Origin: Timema cristinae
Taxonomy: Eukaryota > Arthropoda > Insecta > Phasmatodea > Timematidae
DNA: 64,000 nucleotides
Reading direction: 5' to 3'
NCBI GenBank assembly: GCA_039000515.1
Contig: JBCFYV010000024.1
Location: 39,110,035-39,174,034 of the forward strand
This document shows, piece after piece, positions 1-63,207 of this stretch (position 1 is its first letter; each line of letters starts with the position of its first letter). A program made the position numbers and the translations under genes. The notes under the pieces were generated by a model. That model worked only from the letters and a program-made list of their open reading frames with translations, did not search any database and was not told the DNA's origin.

Positions 1-1514
1 TCAGAAAAAGTTTATTAGATATAGATATCCTTAAACTTTCACAAAAACTAGACTCACTGAATTAGTAGCAAAGCAAGTTTAGTGAATGTTTTATTAATTA
101 AATAACTCCAAATTACTGATTTACTGTGTCCTTGATAAGAAAATCATTACATTTGAAATATATTTCTCATTGTGAATATATATAAAATGTATGCTACTCC
201 CTACCAAATGTTACCTATTCATTGTTTTGATTGAAATGAGTTATAAAAGTTAATTATATTAAAACCAGTACTAGACGAAAAGTATGATGATTTTAACCAA
301 TCCAAATAAATCTTATTACTTTTTTTTTAAGAACTAAGACATTTCTTTTCCAAGTAGAAACATTGTTAATAACTTATTTTGCTTTTTTAATTTTAAAAAA
401 TTCGTTTATAGCCCTTACAGCCCTTAAAGTACCTCTGTTAGGTATTTTATAGACCAAAATTATATTTTCCATTATTATTTTATATTCTCAAAAAAATATA
501 TATATATACTAAATATATTTTGTTGCTATAGATTTATAAAGCTATGTGGCTGCTATGTGTATCTAAGCGTACCAAAAAAATTGGCCATTAAATTACATGA
601 ATATTAATAATGGAATTTGGTATAAAAATTGCTGCTTGTATACGCCAATTACTGTAATTATTACAGAGTAATGTATACAATATTATATTTTAGATTGTAC
701 CACGCTATTAAAATCTATTGTAGTCCAAATTAACAAGTTATTCTTATTTTCTATTTTTTCATCCTATATTTGTATTTAGCAATGAACTATCAGCAGTGTT
801 AATGAAGGAAGGATGTGATATGTTAGTAATAGAAATTAATAAACGGATATGTTGCATATTGAACAATAACTCATTATGACAAGAATGGAAGGAAAGAATA
901 GTATAACACATTTTCAAACAGGAAGACAAAACCGGTTACTATGTCTATACTATACTGAATATATATAAACACCCCTTGCAAGGAACCAAAGCGTGACGCT
1001 TAAGTTTGTATTCTACTTGATTGTAAAGGGACAGGTCTAATTCTTTATTTCAATGTTCTTGTGCGACAACATGTATCTGATATATAAATGTACTATCATT
1101 TGAAAATAGTGAGGTGTTATATCACACTTGGGGGAAAATACATTTACAATAAGGGATATACCATTCAGTGTCCAAGGTAATATTGTACCAATACAAATAA
1201 AATCTTTAATATATCAGAATAAGTATGTATCAGGAGAATGGTCAGAGCAAAAACCAACAAGCTTGGAACAGAGTCTGGCCATGTGGTGAGGGTAGGTGAT
1301 GATAGATCAGCTAAGTCATCGTCACCAGTCGTATCCTCAGTTATGGAAGTTCCCCACCAAAATACGGTCTACCTATGGACCTACAAATGGTAGTCACATC
1401 ACTCAGATGTAGGCTACAACAGGCTTAGTAAGCTGGTAGCCTATACACATCAAACTACTAGAGAAAATAAAGTATAATGCTGGATTTTAAAAATTGTTAG
1501 CAACCATAAGCTAT

Positions 1515-1870
1515 GGATAGGGACTCTGAATATTGTCACACTGACTGGAATAGTGTAGGAGATTGTGGACATGACGAATGAGAGGGTAGTTTATGTCCTG
1601 GGCCTGAGCGAGATCAAGGCTACAATTTTATTGATTGGTAAAGGATGAAAGGAGGATAAACGGAATACCTAGACTTTGAAGTGAGAGAAGAGCTACAAGC
1701 AGAGATGATAGGGACGAATGACAGGATAATAACTGTAGAAGAAAAAAGGTGGAGGTGATCCAAATATATGCCCACAAGTGGGGTAACCATCAGGATGAAA
1801 AATACAAGTTTGAAGAAGATATACAAAGGCATATGGGAAACGTGTGACAGGTCGTAATTAATGATGTTAA
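1515..1870 (+). mobile_element. Worn non-LTR retrotransposon (endonuclease-domain relic)
   Basis: Conceptual translation, with several stops and frame changes, gives IGTLNIVTLTG, then EIVDMTNERVVYVLGLSEIKA-like text, and further on a YAP-like motif followed by VGNHQDEK-like residues. This order matches the N-terminal apurinic-type endonuclease region of RTE/craniofacial-type LINE ORF2 proteins (LNVxTLTG…ELVDxMxxRxVDxLxLxETK). The family match is from memory of the motif; the decay is directly visible. No intact ORF, and ends not defined. Confidence 0.6.
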
Positions 1871-2629
1871 TGTAAAAAGTATTAAAAAGCGAGAGGAGGG
1901 TTTTAAGAGGTGTTAGGGAAAGAAGTATGGGAAGAGAGAGTATAGAAGGGCAGTGACGGATTTAAAATTTTGGCACCCCTAGGCACAGTTATAATATGCG
2001 TCCCCGCTCCCCCCCCCCCTTCATATTTTTTCTTTTGTCAAGGGCTTTAGAAATTTCCGAAGAAAAGAGGTGTTGGGTGTGGGGCGGAAGTTAATAATCG
2101 AGAAAAGATTTCTATGAAAGATAATCAGTTATGTACATGCCCTACAGTAGCTTCAGTTAACATTCTGAAGAAGGGGATACTGAAGTCAGTCACAAAGCGA
2201 TTGCAAAGTACAATTATTTAATAATAAATATTGTCATTTTGAATTTAACTTGAAATATTTCGATAATATTAGTCAATAATTTTTAAACGTAATTAATAAA
2301 AACCAAATATTATAATAAAAATATTCTCATCCAAAATGTGCCACTCCCTATAGCCACCACTCATAGGTTCATGCCTAGTTGGCCTATAGTGTAAATTTGC
2401 TTATGTAGAAGGGTCGACATTAAATGTTACTAAACAGCTCATAGTATACGTAGATTATTTAACTTTGTATAGGCAATAGTAAGGAAACTGTTGTAATGCA
2501 AGCCATGCAGTAATTGTATTACAAGCTAATAAAAAAAATTATTAGAAATAAACGCTGAAAAGAATGATTAAATTATTACACTGAGCACAGATTGAGGACG
2601 GTAGTTTATAGATTTTCTCGAACAACCTA

Positions 2630-2960
2630 ATATTTGACATGGTTAAAGTGTTTAAATATTTAGGAACAATCTTAACGGGTGATAACGATATTAGAGTGGT
2701 AAACATGGTCTCTTCCGTTTTATGACAAAAACCAAATTTAGGGTGTTTGAAAACAAATTTCTTAGAAGAATATTTGACCATAAGGGATTATGATATAGGA
2801 GAGTGTAAGAGGTTAATTAATGTTGAGTTAAATAACCTGTACTAATCACAAGATATTGTTAGGATAATCAAATCTCGCAAATAGCTGTGGGTAAGTCATG
2901 CAGAGCGAATGGAAGTAATTAGAACCATGTTCAGCGTATTGACCGGTAAACCAGCAAAGT
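2630..2960 (+). mobile_element. Worn LINE fragment (reverse-transcriptase C-terminal part)
   Basis: Translation gives VKVFKYLGTILTGDNDIR, then FLRRIFDHKG and IVRIIKSRK-like and SHAERME-like pieces separated by stops. The FKYLG motif followed by LRRIFGP…IKSRRLxWxGHxxRM is the usual end of LINE reverse-transcriptase ORFs. It lies about 1 kb downstream of the endonuclease relic in the same orientation, so both may come from one internally deleted insertion. Confidence 0.6.
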
Positions 2961-4789
2961 ATACATTTTTTCCCGCAGTTCTGCTTTAAGATTTTAAATA
3001 ATTTTCCCTATCTCCGGTAATTTTATTTAATTTTCAGCATTTTGTTTTATTTTAATATATAGTGTATATATTATAAGATTTTCCTCCAAGGTGTTATAAT
3101 GGATTTTGAGAAAAACTGATCTATATTTGATCACTGATGGATGTATACACACATTTGTATCAAGGGAGGAAGAAATTAGTTAAAATATTAGATCTGTTTG
3201 ATTACCAAAGTTTGTGGGGATGACATGTTTGGGGCATGTATATTATGTCAATATGTGGAGCCACAATCCACAATATTTAAGAAGACACTTGTCAGCTTAA
3301 AAGAGAATTTTAAGAATCTTTGGGACCATACCCAACTCAGTGAGCAGCCTATTCTCAGGTGATGTATGACAAGCACCTAAACACAGATTTAATTTAATGC
3401 ATATAATCTTATTCAGTTGAGACAAAGATTATTTATGTTTATCAATTGTGAACCCTAATGCATTTTGTTATAAAATACAACCATACTATAATCAGGAATT
3501 AATATGCGTATGCTCTGACTACTTGGTTCATCTTTAGCAGTATGAATGGGTGGGATCTACAGGAGGTACTTGCTGCCACCTACATAGCATTTTTGAATGG
3601 GTAGCAAACTAGACATTTCTAAAAATTGAGAGAGCCATTAAAATTATATCATTTAAAAATGTGCCATAACAGGTTAAAATACCTGTTTCATACATAATTT
3701 CAAATACAGGAAAGTACCCTTATTAATAAAAATATATTGATTTCATTCAACATTTAGAAATATCCTTTAATAATTAATACTTTATTTATTTTGTTATCAT
3801 TCTCATAAGAGTTGGCTCTTATTTAGATGGTTGTTATGAACAAATTGATACGTAAAAATGAATATAGTTTATTTTAGCACGATACAGGGAACATTAAAGC
3901 TAAAATCTTTACATGTCATACAATCTATCACTTTAACAGTAAAATCTTAATCTTGTTTTCAAAACTCTCCAAGCAACGCAAAGCCATGTTTTTCAATGCC
4001 AACTCAAGTTCTATTTCTAACAATGGTACAAAAATTACAATGTATTTAATTGTGGGTGTAATTTAGATATTACAAGCTAACAAAATATATGACTTTGTAA
4101 CGTATCAATCCAAAAAGCTAAAAAAATTATATACTTTGCGTGACAATTAATGATTTAAATAATAAATTTAATTTAATAACAGTTATCACATAGTAAATAG
4201 ATTGTATGTAATATACTAACATAAGTAAACAAATTTATTTAATAAACATAAATGTAATAGTATGTAAGACCAGAATTCTTACAGCTTTATCATTGTTTGA
4301 TTAATAGTCTTCTGAATTCCAGTTAAGAAGTATTATTTCTTTATGCTCTATTGCTAAAGACTGGTGAATCTAATCTAGTATTAACTTGTATTTTTTATAG
4401 TTAATTAGTTATTTATTCAGAAGTTTTTCTATAAAAAGACCAAAGATCGCCTTGTATGCATATAAACATCCTAATGTAGGCGTGGTTCATTCATTACATA
4501 CATTTAGGAAAGTATGGTCTATTGCAGGGTATAAACTATTTGTCCTCTCCCGGCCACATTATTTTAGATGAATTCAGCCCTATGATAGTAAAACTGCAAT
4601 TAAACATAAGAGTATACAACAACAAATATTTTCAAACCAATTCAAGATTATAAGTGGATTATGTTAATTTAATATATATATTTTTTATTTCATCTCAATT
4701 TTATTATATTCATACTAATTTCGAGTTTACAGTAATTACACATTAACGGGGTTGCCAAGTTTACCTTAAAATTGACCAATAATTTGTGA

Positions 4790-4866
4790 ATAGTATGCTA
4801 TTTTATCGCGATATCTCGAAGTTGCGTCCATCTTGTCCTTCTTTCATTTCCGTTGAAGGAAGAACG
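4790..4866 (+). promoter_or_regulatory. Likely ZFR core promoter and 5' UTR
   Basis: The stretch just before the ATG is less AT-rich than its surroundings. It contains a perfect 10-bp palindrome, TATCGCGATA, at 4804–4813, and a pyrimidine-rich run (TTGTCCTTCTTTC) at about 4833–4845 that could be an initiator. No TATA box is evident at a suitable distance. The palindrome resembles the DRE-type element (TATCGATA) of insect housekeeping promoters, but the link is inference. The transcription start is not determined. Confidence 0.45.
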
Positions 4867-55984
<51,118 letters not shown>

Positions 55985-56660
55985 ACATGATCTGTTTGTT
56001 TAACTTTATATTCATCCACTAGAATTGGCACTTCATGTGTCTATCATTTAAACAATAGATTCCACTTTATTGTATCTTATATTATCTGTGTGATAACCGT
56101 TTTTGTAGAATCTGTGATTTACTAGTAAATCATTTCTCTACAAAATTGTTTGAGGTAGAAATAATTATCTTTATGCCTACTGTTTCAAAATGGTGTATAT
56201 TGTGTTACTGTTCAGTATTTTGTGCGAGGCACTATTCCCTTCTGTTAAGATCTAATTTTTTAGGCCACATTTTTTATTTTTTTGTGTTAAATATGTGAAT
56301 AGTAAGGCATACTTTTATATTTATGTTCTAACGTTTTCTACCTACTAAGAGTACATTTATGTATTATAAATATTTACTAACTCTATTACATTTATCGGTC
56401 TCTTAAATTATAATGCAGTTATCTTCTTTTTTTTTCTCACATTTTTTAGTATTTATCATTTTTTTGCTATTAATAATGTTCACTACTAGAATAGCTTTTG
56501 TTTCTAAATGCATTGTGTGTGTAATAAAGAATGGTGTGTCACTTTGCATTCTATTTGTTAATATTGGGACTGCTCATTTATGTATAGAATGACAACATTA
56601 TATTACAAAGACATTGTTTAAAATAAGTTTAAATAAAAACCAGTGAGTTATAATTGAATG
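55985..56660 (+). other. ZFR 3' UTR with candidate poly(A) signals
   Basis: AATAAA at 56523–56528 is followed by a GT-rich ATGGTGTGTC, a good downstream element. A second AATAAA occurs at about 56631. A 3' UTR of about 560 or 670 bases is expected. No transcript data. Confidence 0.6.
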
Positions 56661-58104
56661 GAGAAGGAAAGGGCTGGCTAGACTCCAATGCACAAAGTTG
56701 AAATGTTTTATTCTTGGGTAATATTGCAGACAAAGTCACATAATAAAATCATATTTTCTATAATTAAGCATTATTGTTTCTATAAAACAAATTAGGCGGA
56801 GAATAAAAATTCCCTTTATTGTTATAAACTAATCTTTCTTCTAAAGGAGTAGGAAGTATTCTTGACCGTGGGAATTGGCTTCCAAACATTACTATCAGAC
56901 CTCAATAGAATAGTTGGTACTTTTTTGACAAAATTACACTACAAAAAAAAGTGTTGATTCAAAAAACAGTTTAAATATTTGTGAATTTTTACTATAGACG
57001 ACAGGAGAAATTAATATTCCACCTTTGTGCATTAGGTTGTACCCATCTTTCCCCTTTTTACTTGGGATTTCTTCATTCAATTTTTACTAATAAGTTTATT
57101 TTCCCTTGTTTTATCGGTTTCCGTGTATTAAATCATTTAGCCATTGGGCCGCCTCTTTACTGAATGACGAGGTATTATCTATTGATGTGTTTGCTGAAAA
57201 TGTTCTCTTATAGAAACAAAAATAGTTTAATGCTAGTACAAGGGTTGTTTAATGTCAAACTTTATGGGTTTTTGCTTGATGCATTATTAGTTTAAGAAAT
57301 TGTATGACACCCTTTAATACAAAAGGGAAATAAATGTGATTAAAAACTAGCAAATATTTATTCCACTGACATTTTCTACTATGCAAATTTTGTTTTAAAG
57401 TGATTTATTTTATAAAAGATAATTAACAGACTTAAGAATGTAAAATTAATAAAATTCCCTGTTTTTATTCTATCTAAACTTATCGGTAGGAAGTATGAAA
57501 CATGTAACACAACTTTCTAAAGGTTGAATCAAAAAAGAAAAGGTAAAATGGTGAAGAATGATGGGACATCTAGATAGGATCATTTAAAAGGACAAACTCC
57601 ACCTTTTCTGTACCTTCTTCCAAATAAGATATAATTACCTCGTAAAGCATTAATAGCTCTTTATTTGGATGAGCGCACAAGAAGATGGTTAGAAAATATA
57701 ATAAGGAACAAACACAATATAGTGTTTACAGTGAAAAGAGCACATTCTATATTGCTGCCACCGATCAGAGTGTTAATGATGAATGCCCCTTGAAAAAAAT
57801 CTCTTTTTATCGCCAAATCCCCAGACCTAAGTTTCATCTGATCAGAACTCTTTATGTCTTGTTGCTCTGTAGTTATTCATAGTTTTAGCTTTTGTACTAA
57901 ATCCTATTTTTGATAATGAAGTGTGTCCTGTTTTTGTTTTGTTTTTTCATTATTCATCAGCAAGAGGTAGGGAATATTGACCAATTTACCAAATTGTCGA
58001 ATTATTTGGCTACTTGTAACTATGAAATAAAAGGTAATTAATATTAATGGACTATTTTCAAGTGAGTTTATTCATTTGGAGTGTACTACCTAAAAAAATG
58101 ACTG

Positions 58105-58215
58105 TATCCACACCCGACATAAACTAGGCTATTATCTAGAACAGGTACAACATCCTGCCCTCTGCTGTTAAAAAGGAAACCCACATTTTACCAATAATTA
58201 TCTGCAAGTGAGCTT
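58105..58215 (-). repeat. Partial SINE of the second family
   Basis: CTAGAACAGGTACAACATCC then AAACCCACATTTTACCAATA parallels the body of the 26520 and 27706 copies. The tRNA-like head is absent. Confidence 0.45.
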
Positions 58216-59149
58216 AAGCTCTGTTTCTATTATTAGAATAACTCATTACAACATGGAATACATTATAAGGTGTGGAAGATTGCATTTATAGGGCAGTTGA
58301 AAGCTTGCGCTAAAAAATGTTGTTTTAAGGAAACCCTCTGTGCTTGCCTTGAGTTCCTATAGTCTGAAACCTAGTTTGGGTGGTTGGGCGTTAACAATTG
58401 ATTTTCTTGAAGAGGAATCAATAAAATAACCTCTATTTAGTGGCAGCAATGTAAATTGTCAACTGAGCTATTTTTTTGTGTGTAAAATCCACATTGTGTT
58501 TGTTTCCTTTTAGATATTTTCTATCCACCTTTCCTTTATCTCCTTCCAAATATGTATTACAAACTACCTCCCCAAAGGTAAAGAGATTTTTCTTAAAGAT
58601 ATATGAATGGGCTAGAGAAAAGGATCATAGATTTATTTTTGTGCAGGTAAGTGTGAAACCAATCAAGCCATCTAAGAAAAAACATCCTTGATTTATCACA
58701 TTTTCAATAAAAGATCTTAGTGTATTACTAGTGGTCTGCAAGCTTGGTTTTATTTATTAGTCAAGTACTTCAAAAATCTTTGGAGTCGAGTTAGAATATA
58801 CTCATAATTTTAAAATGTTTAAAATATCTTTATTTAAAATGGTAGGGAAAAAAAATGAAAATAAGTTTTTTTAAATTAAAGAAAACTCTTTAATAAACAC
58901 AATTTAAAATAATCAATATAGTTTCAACACTCATGTCTCAAAGACATTACAACTATTAACCAAAAAAAGTTAGTAAAATTTATGATATAATGAGCTATAA
59001 GCCTGTGTAGCTTTAATTGCCCAGAAATTGTAAAAATCGCAATCGTAATGGATACAAATGTAACACACATCACCATAAAAGTTTTTTAAAAACGGAATTT
59101 TATGTTATGTGTTACATTTGTATCCTAAATATATTTACAAAATAAATCA

Positions 59150-59410
59150 AATTATAAGAGGACAGCAGGGAGATTTCTATAGGTGTGTAAGAGACTAGCA
59201 AAGGGAAGGCCATGATAAATGAAGTTTGTAAGCATGTTAGCTGCTAAAAGGAGAAACGCAATAAGCCATGAAGTTATCGGGGAAAGAGTGGGATATAGAG
59301 AGTACATGAGATAGAGGAAGAAAGACAGATGGTATGAGCATGTAATGTGGATGGAGAGGATGCTAAATAAATTTTGTACAAATAAGACCACAAGGAAAGT
59401 GAGAGGAGAA
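59150..59410 (+). mobile_element. LINE ORF2 C-terminal relic, plus orientation
   Basis: Translation MKFVSMLAAKRRNAISHEVI then GERVGYREYMR, a stop, and DRWYEHVMWMERMLNKF. This follows the closing LINE motif (IRNExIRxxxGV…RWYGHVxRMxExRxPKK) but with a stop and without a continuing ORF. Confidence 0.6.
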
Positions 59411-59989
59411 AAATGAATTCATCCATGGAGAATCACATTTTCAGAAATAATTTCAATATATTTTGCTTTAAAAGATCAACTCCGTTGCATTAGAAAAATC
59501 ATGTGACATGCTGGCTCCCTCTACCCAATAAGAAGCCAGCCTTCACAACATCAGGTTGCCAGGAGTTTTTCTATTAGTTTTGATAGTGATGACAAAGGGT
59601 AGGTCATATATAAGACGCTTGTACTATGAATCTGTAGTAGTAATATAAGTCCACACAGTACTCAGAACAAGAACATGTATCACAGAAAAACAAAGAACTA
59701 TCATATTTTCGGTACTGAAGGTGTAATTATTTAAATAAAACTTGTGCAATATTTAAAGTCTTACTTCATAAATATAAGGTATCAAGTGTGTAGTTAGGTA
59801 TATACGTGCAATCATAAAACCCAGATAATATAGTGCTCAATCACAGGGCAATATCAAATTAAAACGTGTATCACCTTAATTTTTATAATCTTTCCATTCT
59901 TATACTCAATTGTACATTTTCTGTTATTTGCTCCTCCCATCTCCTTGTTCTCCCTTGTAGTCTTTTTCATACATACATTATTTCTAACA

Positions 59990-60500
59990 TTTTCTTTGGT
60001 ATCCTCTCTGTTTCCATCCCCATTACATTTCCATACTATCTTATTCTGGCTTCCTCTACTATCTTATGTACTCCCTATAACCCCACTCTTTCTCCGGTAA
60101 CTTCATTCCTAACCTTGTTTCTCCTTGTGACTGCTAGCTTGCTCCTCACAAACTTCATTCTCCTGACCTCCACTTTTGTCTCTCTTACATTAAATGTCTA
60201 TGTTTATGCTGTATATGTTAGAGGGCACTTCTCTTATTCATAGCAGGTCTCCTACACACATATAAAACAATTTTCCATGCTGTTCTCTTCTCATTAAATC
60301 CTCTCTACTTTCACCTTTTGCCTCAATCACGCTCCAATATATTTTACGTTCTGTACTTTTCATAGTTCTACTCCAACTGTATAGCTCTCTTATAGGCCTT
60401 TTCCTCTTGTCATTACCATCACTTCACACTTTGCCATGCTAAATTTCATTCCACAATCTTTCACTTTTACCCCCATGCCATCAAATCATAATCAAACATT
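59990..60500 (-). mobile_element. LINE reverse-transcriptase C-terminal relic, minus orientation
   Basis: Minus-strand translation gives KDCGMKFSMAKCEVMVMTRG, VQNVKYIGA, KFVRSKLAVTRRNKVRNEVT then YGNVMGMETERIPKKMLE with stops in between. It includes the same stretch as the 59150 relic plus the preceding YIG-type motif, in opposite orientation. The plus-strand frames at 59866 and 60436 are mirror images of this and not genes. Confidence 0.65.
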
Positions 60501-61409
60501 ATGGCTTTCATGCGTGGTACCCATGACAGTCATAAAAAATGTATACTCCAACCTATTTATGAACACACCCAGAAAACTTCAAAATATAAGAGCCGCAGAA
60601 ACAAAAGTGACAAGATGTATATTGGACATGAGTATTCTATGTCAAATTTTTATGACAACTACTCAACCATATTTTGTTAGACAAAAACTGTAAGAGTGAC
60701 TCATGATTCCTATAAAAGGATTGCTCGCACTTTGAATATTTGTCTTAAACATCCCAAGAGCGATTCATGCAAGCATTGTGACTCATTTGATTTACAAATA
60801 AAATAACAGACTGACAACTGAGGTTCACTTGTCAAATTGTTAAATTATATTTGCAAGGTAGATAAATTCAAAACACTTTTTTTTTACTTTTAACCTGTCA
60901 GTTAAGCTATAAGTTAATTTGAACCAACTATACTTAAGACTATTAATATGTTATTTTAGTTTTAAGACACACTACTTGGCTTGAACATATATTAACTAAA
61001 GAAATTACGGTAACGAAATTAAACTATACTTAATTGTTATACCTTTACTTGAATAATATTTATAACAATATTAACAGTTAAAATAATTAGCCTACCATTA
61101 TTAATTAAATATTAAATTACTAAAATAAATTCAATTAACTAATGTTAGCTTTAAATCGATCAATAAAATTAACAAAATTATTTGATGTTCCCAAAAGGTT
61201 CAAACATTAAACTTAAACTTGTCAAGAATAAATATTCTTATATTGTCTGACATTGTAGCAGAAATCTTAGGGGCCCCATGCTTGCCTAGATACAAGTAAA
61301 AAAAAAAAGTTGGAGTGGAAAATGTTTGCTTGCACACTCATATAGTAGGCTCCTTTTATAAGTGTTCTAGAAAATATTGTCGGGAGAGTGTAAAAACATA
61401 ATCATATGA

Positions 61410-61700
61410 TTTGATTTATCGAACGAGTGAAGCGAGCTCTTTGTTTTAACTCCCACCGATTAGCATTTGTCTGTGTTGGTATGTATCACGATAACTTAAG
61501 AGCGCATTTGCCAATTTAATTTAAACTTGGCATAGCTGTTGTACAATTTTACCTATCAAGATTGTTGGAGAAGAAAATTGAGCAAAACATTGGGGAGAAA
61601 TCAACCCTTATATGAATAAAAAACACTTCTAGCAATAATTATTACAATAAACTTTACCTTTTAGGACATTTCCCTGATAGCTTATGAGGCTGAAAATTGG
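61410..61700 (+). repeat. Dispersed insect repeat with GAGTGAAGCGAGC motif
   Basis: TATCGAACGAGTGAAGCGAG then TCTGTGTTGGTATGTATCAC, GATAACTTAAGAGCGCATTT and AAACTTGGCATAGCTG. A sequence of this form (GAGYGAAGCGAGC … TCTGTxTGTxTGT … ACGATAACTCAAGAACGCAT … AATTTGGCAT) is a common dispersed repeat in arthropod genomes. The element type is not determined. Confidence 0.55.
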
Positions 61701-61741
61701 TATATATGTACAAACTTCTGTAATAACACATTTATTTTTGC

Positions 61742-61768
61742 GGGGGGGGGGGGGGGGGGGGGGGGGGG
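61742..61768 (+). repeat. Poly-G run, 27 bases
   Basis: Uninterrupted G homopolymer. Runs like this can form G-quadruplexes, but their length is also easily misread; the real length may differ. Confidence 0.93.
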
Positions 61769-62539
61769 TGTCAAATAACTGGCGTCATGCAAATGAAGTT
61801 CACCCAGGGCCCTGCGTCTGCTAAGGGTGGCACTACTAGACGTTTACTAATTGATTGACAAACCCAAGTTATATGATTTTGGTTGGAAGAAACGTTGAGA
61901 AAATACAAACATACTTAGCTGTGTTCAACAATAATAGTATTTTACTAAAGTATTAGTGCGATTTCCGGGGCCAGTGCCAAGGTTTCACCCTAGGTGAGAC
62001 TTGAGAGTAGTATCCCAGTTGCATTCTGTTTAATACAGGTTTATTTGAAAGTGATGGTGCAAAACCGAAGGCTGTAGTGAGAGTGGTGTCAACGGTAAAC
62101 GTTTTGCCGACGCCTGCATACTATTCGACCGCGATGATGAATAGACCATGGAGAACAAGAAGATTTGCCAATGTTGCCTCTCCGAATGCCAGATTTAACA
62201 CCCTTTTAGTGGGAGTAAATAAAATACACTGTGTACGTGCCCAAAATTGCTATAGCAAATGAACGACCGCCTAGGTTGCCTAGTGGACAGGTCCGACCCT
62301 CTCTTCCTAGGTATGTTTAATATCTTCCAAAGTGGATAGCTGTAAGTCTTGTCAGATTTTTCTTATGGAATTTTGTTGTTGTTACAAATATATACATTTT
62401 TGCCAGAATCGTCTGTAATCGAACTAGAGCCTAAAGTCCCCCTAGTCCCAAAACTGACACATCATTTTATTGTCAATTTGATTTATTTATGAACCAAGTC
62501 GGGCACGCAGCCTATATTTCAAGCTTATCTAATTTGTTT

Positions 62540-62690
62540 TGCCAGCGATGGGAAGGTAGTGGATCGAATATTGCAATACACCTGAAGATTTTTCACTCTT
62601 TCTCCATGCAAATCTGGATACATATCTTATAAATTCTAGCTTCCCCATCACTACCCTAATAGCGTAATTAAAATGTGTATGGATGAATTG
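62540..62690 (+). repeat. SINE-like copy, diverged
   Basis: GGTAGTGGATCGAATATTGC has a weak B box. The body TTTCTCCATGCAAATCTGGA then CCCTAATAGCGTAATTAAAA recalls the SINE copies at 13.74 kb and 49.13 kb. The tail lacks the usual GTAGTAAGAC. Confidence 0.45.
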
Positions 62691-63140
62691 ACATAGTCGA
62701 ACTTTTTTTTTTTTTTTTTTACTAATGAACTGGGTTTGGTAAAGGGAAAACCTCATGTGCGGTATCGCGCACATTCTTGTGACTTTATCGACAGACTAAG
62801 CCACACTTTGATCTTTCATTTTACAGAAGTCTTCTCCGAGGATTCAAACTCAGAAAACCCTTTAGTAAATTGGATCAATACCATTATCCAAACATTGTAG
62901 GCGTTTTAAATTGCGTTTTGTATTAGATTTCCCCCGAGTAATAATAGTCTCAGGCTTATTAATTATTATGCAAACGTTGGATATTTCCATTTTAAATATA
63001 TATCTTAACAGTAACAAAATAATGTTAATTATGAACCTTTTGGGGTTATTATTTCATGGTAATGGGGTACGTAATTCCCGGTTTTCCCACCACTCCCGCG
63101 CTTTCATCACCTATCGAGCCACCGTTACAAGTCCCACCTA

Positions 63141-63207
63141 GTTCAGTATTCCACCGCTCAACTCTCAACAGCAGTGCCAGTCATTTTGTGTTGTTTTCAG
63201 TAGAAGC
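63141..63207 (+). promoter_or_regulatory. Possible promoter / 5' UTR of the second gene
   Basis: Two arthropod-type initiator sequences, TTCAGTATT at about 63142 and TTTCAGTAG at about 63196, lie 60 and 10 bases before the ATG. The region is less AT-rich than its surroundings. The second could equally be a splice acceptor (TTGTTTTCAG|TAG) for an upstream 5' UTR exon. Not decidable here. Confidence 0.35.

Larger units (their letters stand above)
1..4789. other. Upstream intergenic region
   Basis: AT-rich sequence upstream of the ZFR gene with no convincing coding exon. The short open frames here are broken LINE fragments or chance. It holds two worn retrotransposon pieces (about 1.5–1.87 kb and 2.63–2.95 kb), listed separately, a short C-run near 2010, and otherwise nothing I can identify. 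A GGGGTTGCCA stretch near 4748 resembles the end of the small CAGGGTTGCC-type elements found elsewhere in the window. Confidence 0.6.
56661..63140. other. Intergenic region between ZFR and the next gene
   Basis: Contains a partial second-family SINE near 58105–58215, two LINE 3' ends in opposite orientation (59150–59410 plus, 59990–60500 minus), a dispersed repeat at 61410–61700, a 27-G run at 61742–61768, a diverged SINE at 62540–62690 and a T-run near 62704. The stretches 56.7–58.1 and 60.5–61.4 kb show nothing recognised. Confidence 0.75.

Noticed and set aside
59866..60243. 125-codon plus-strand frame rich in Leu, Ile, Ser and Thr, like a membrane protein
   Set aside because: The minus strand of the same stretch encodes broken but recognisable LINE reverse-transcriptase text; the hydrophobic plus frame is its complement.
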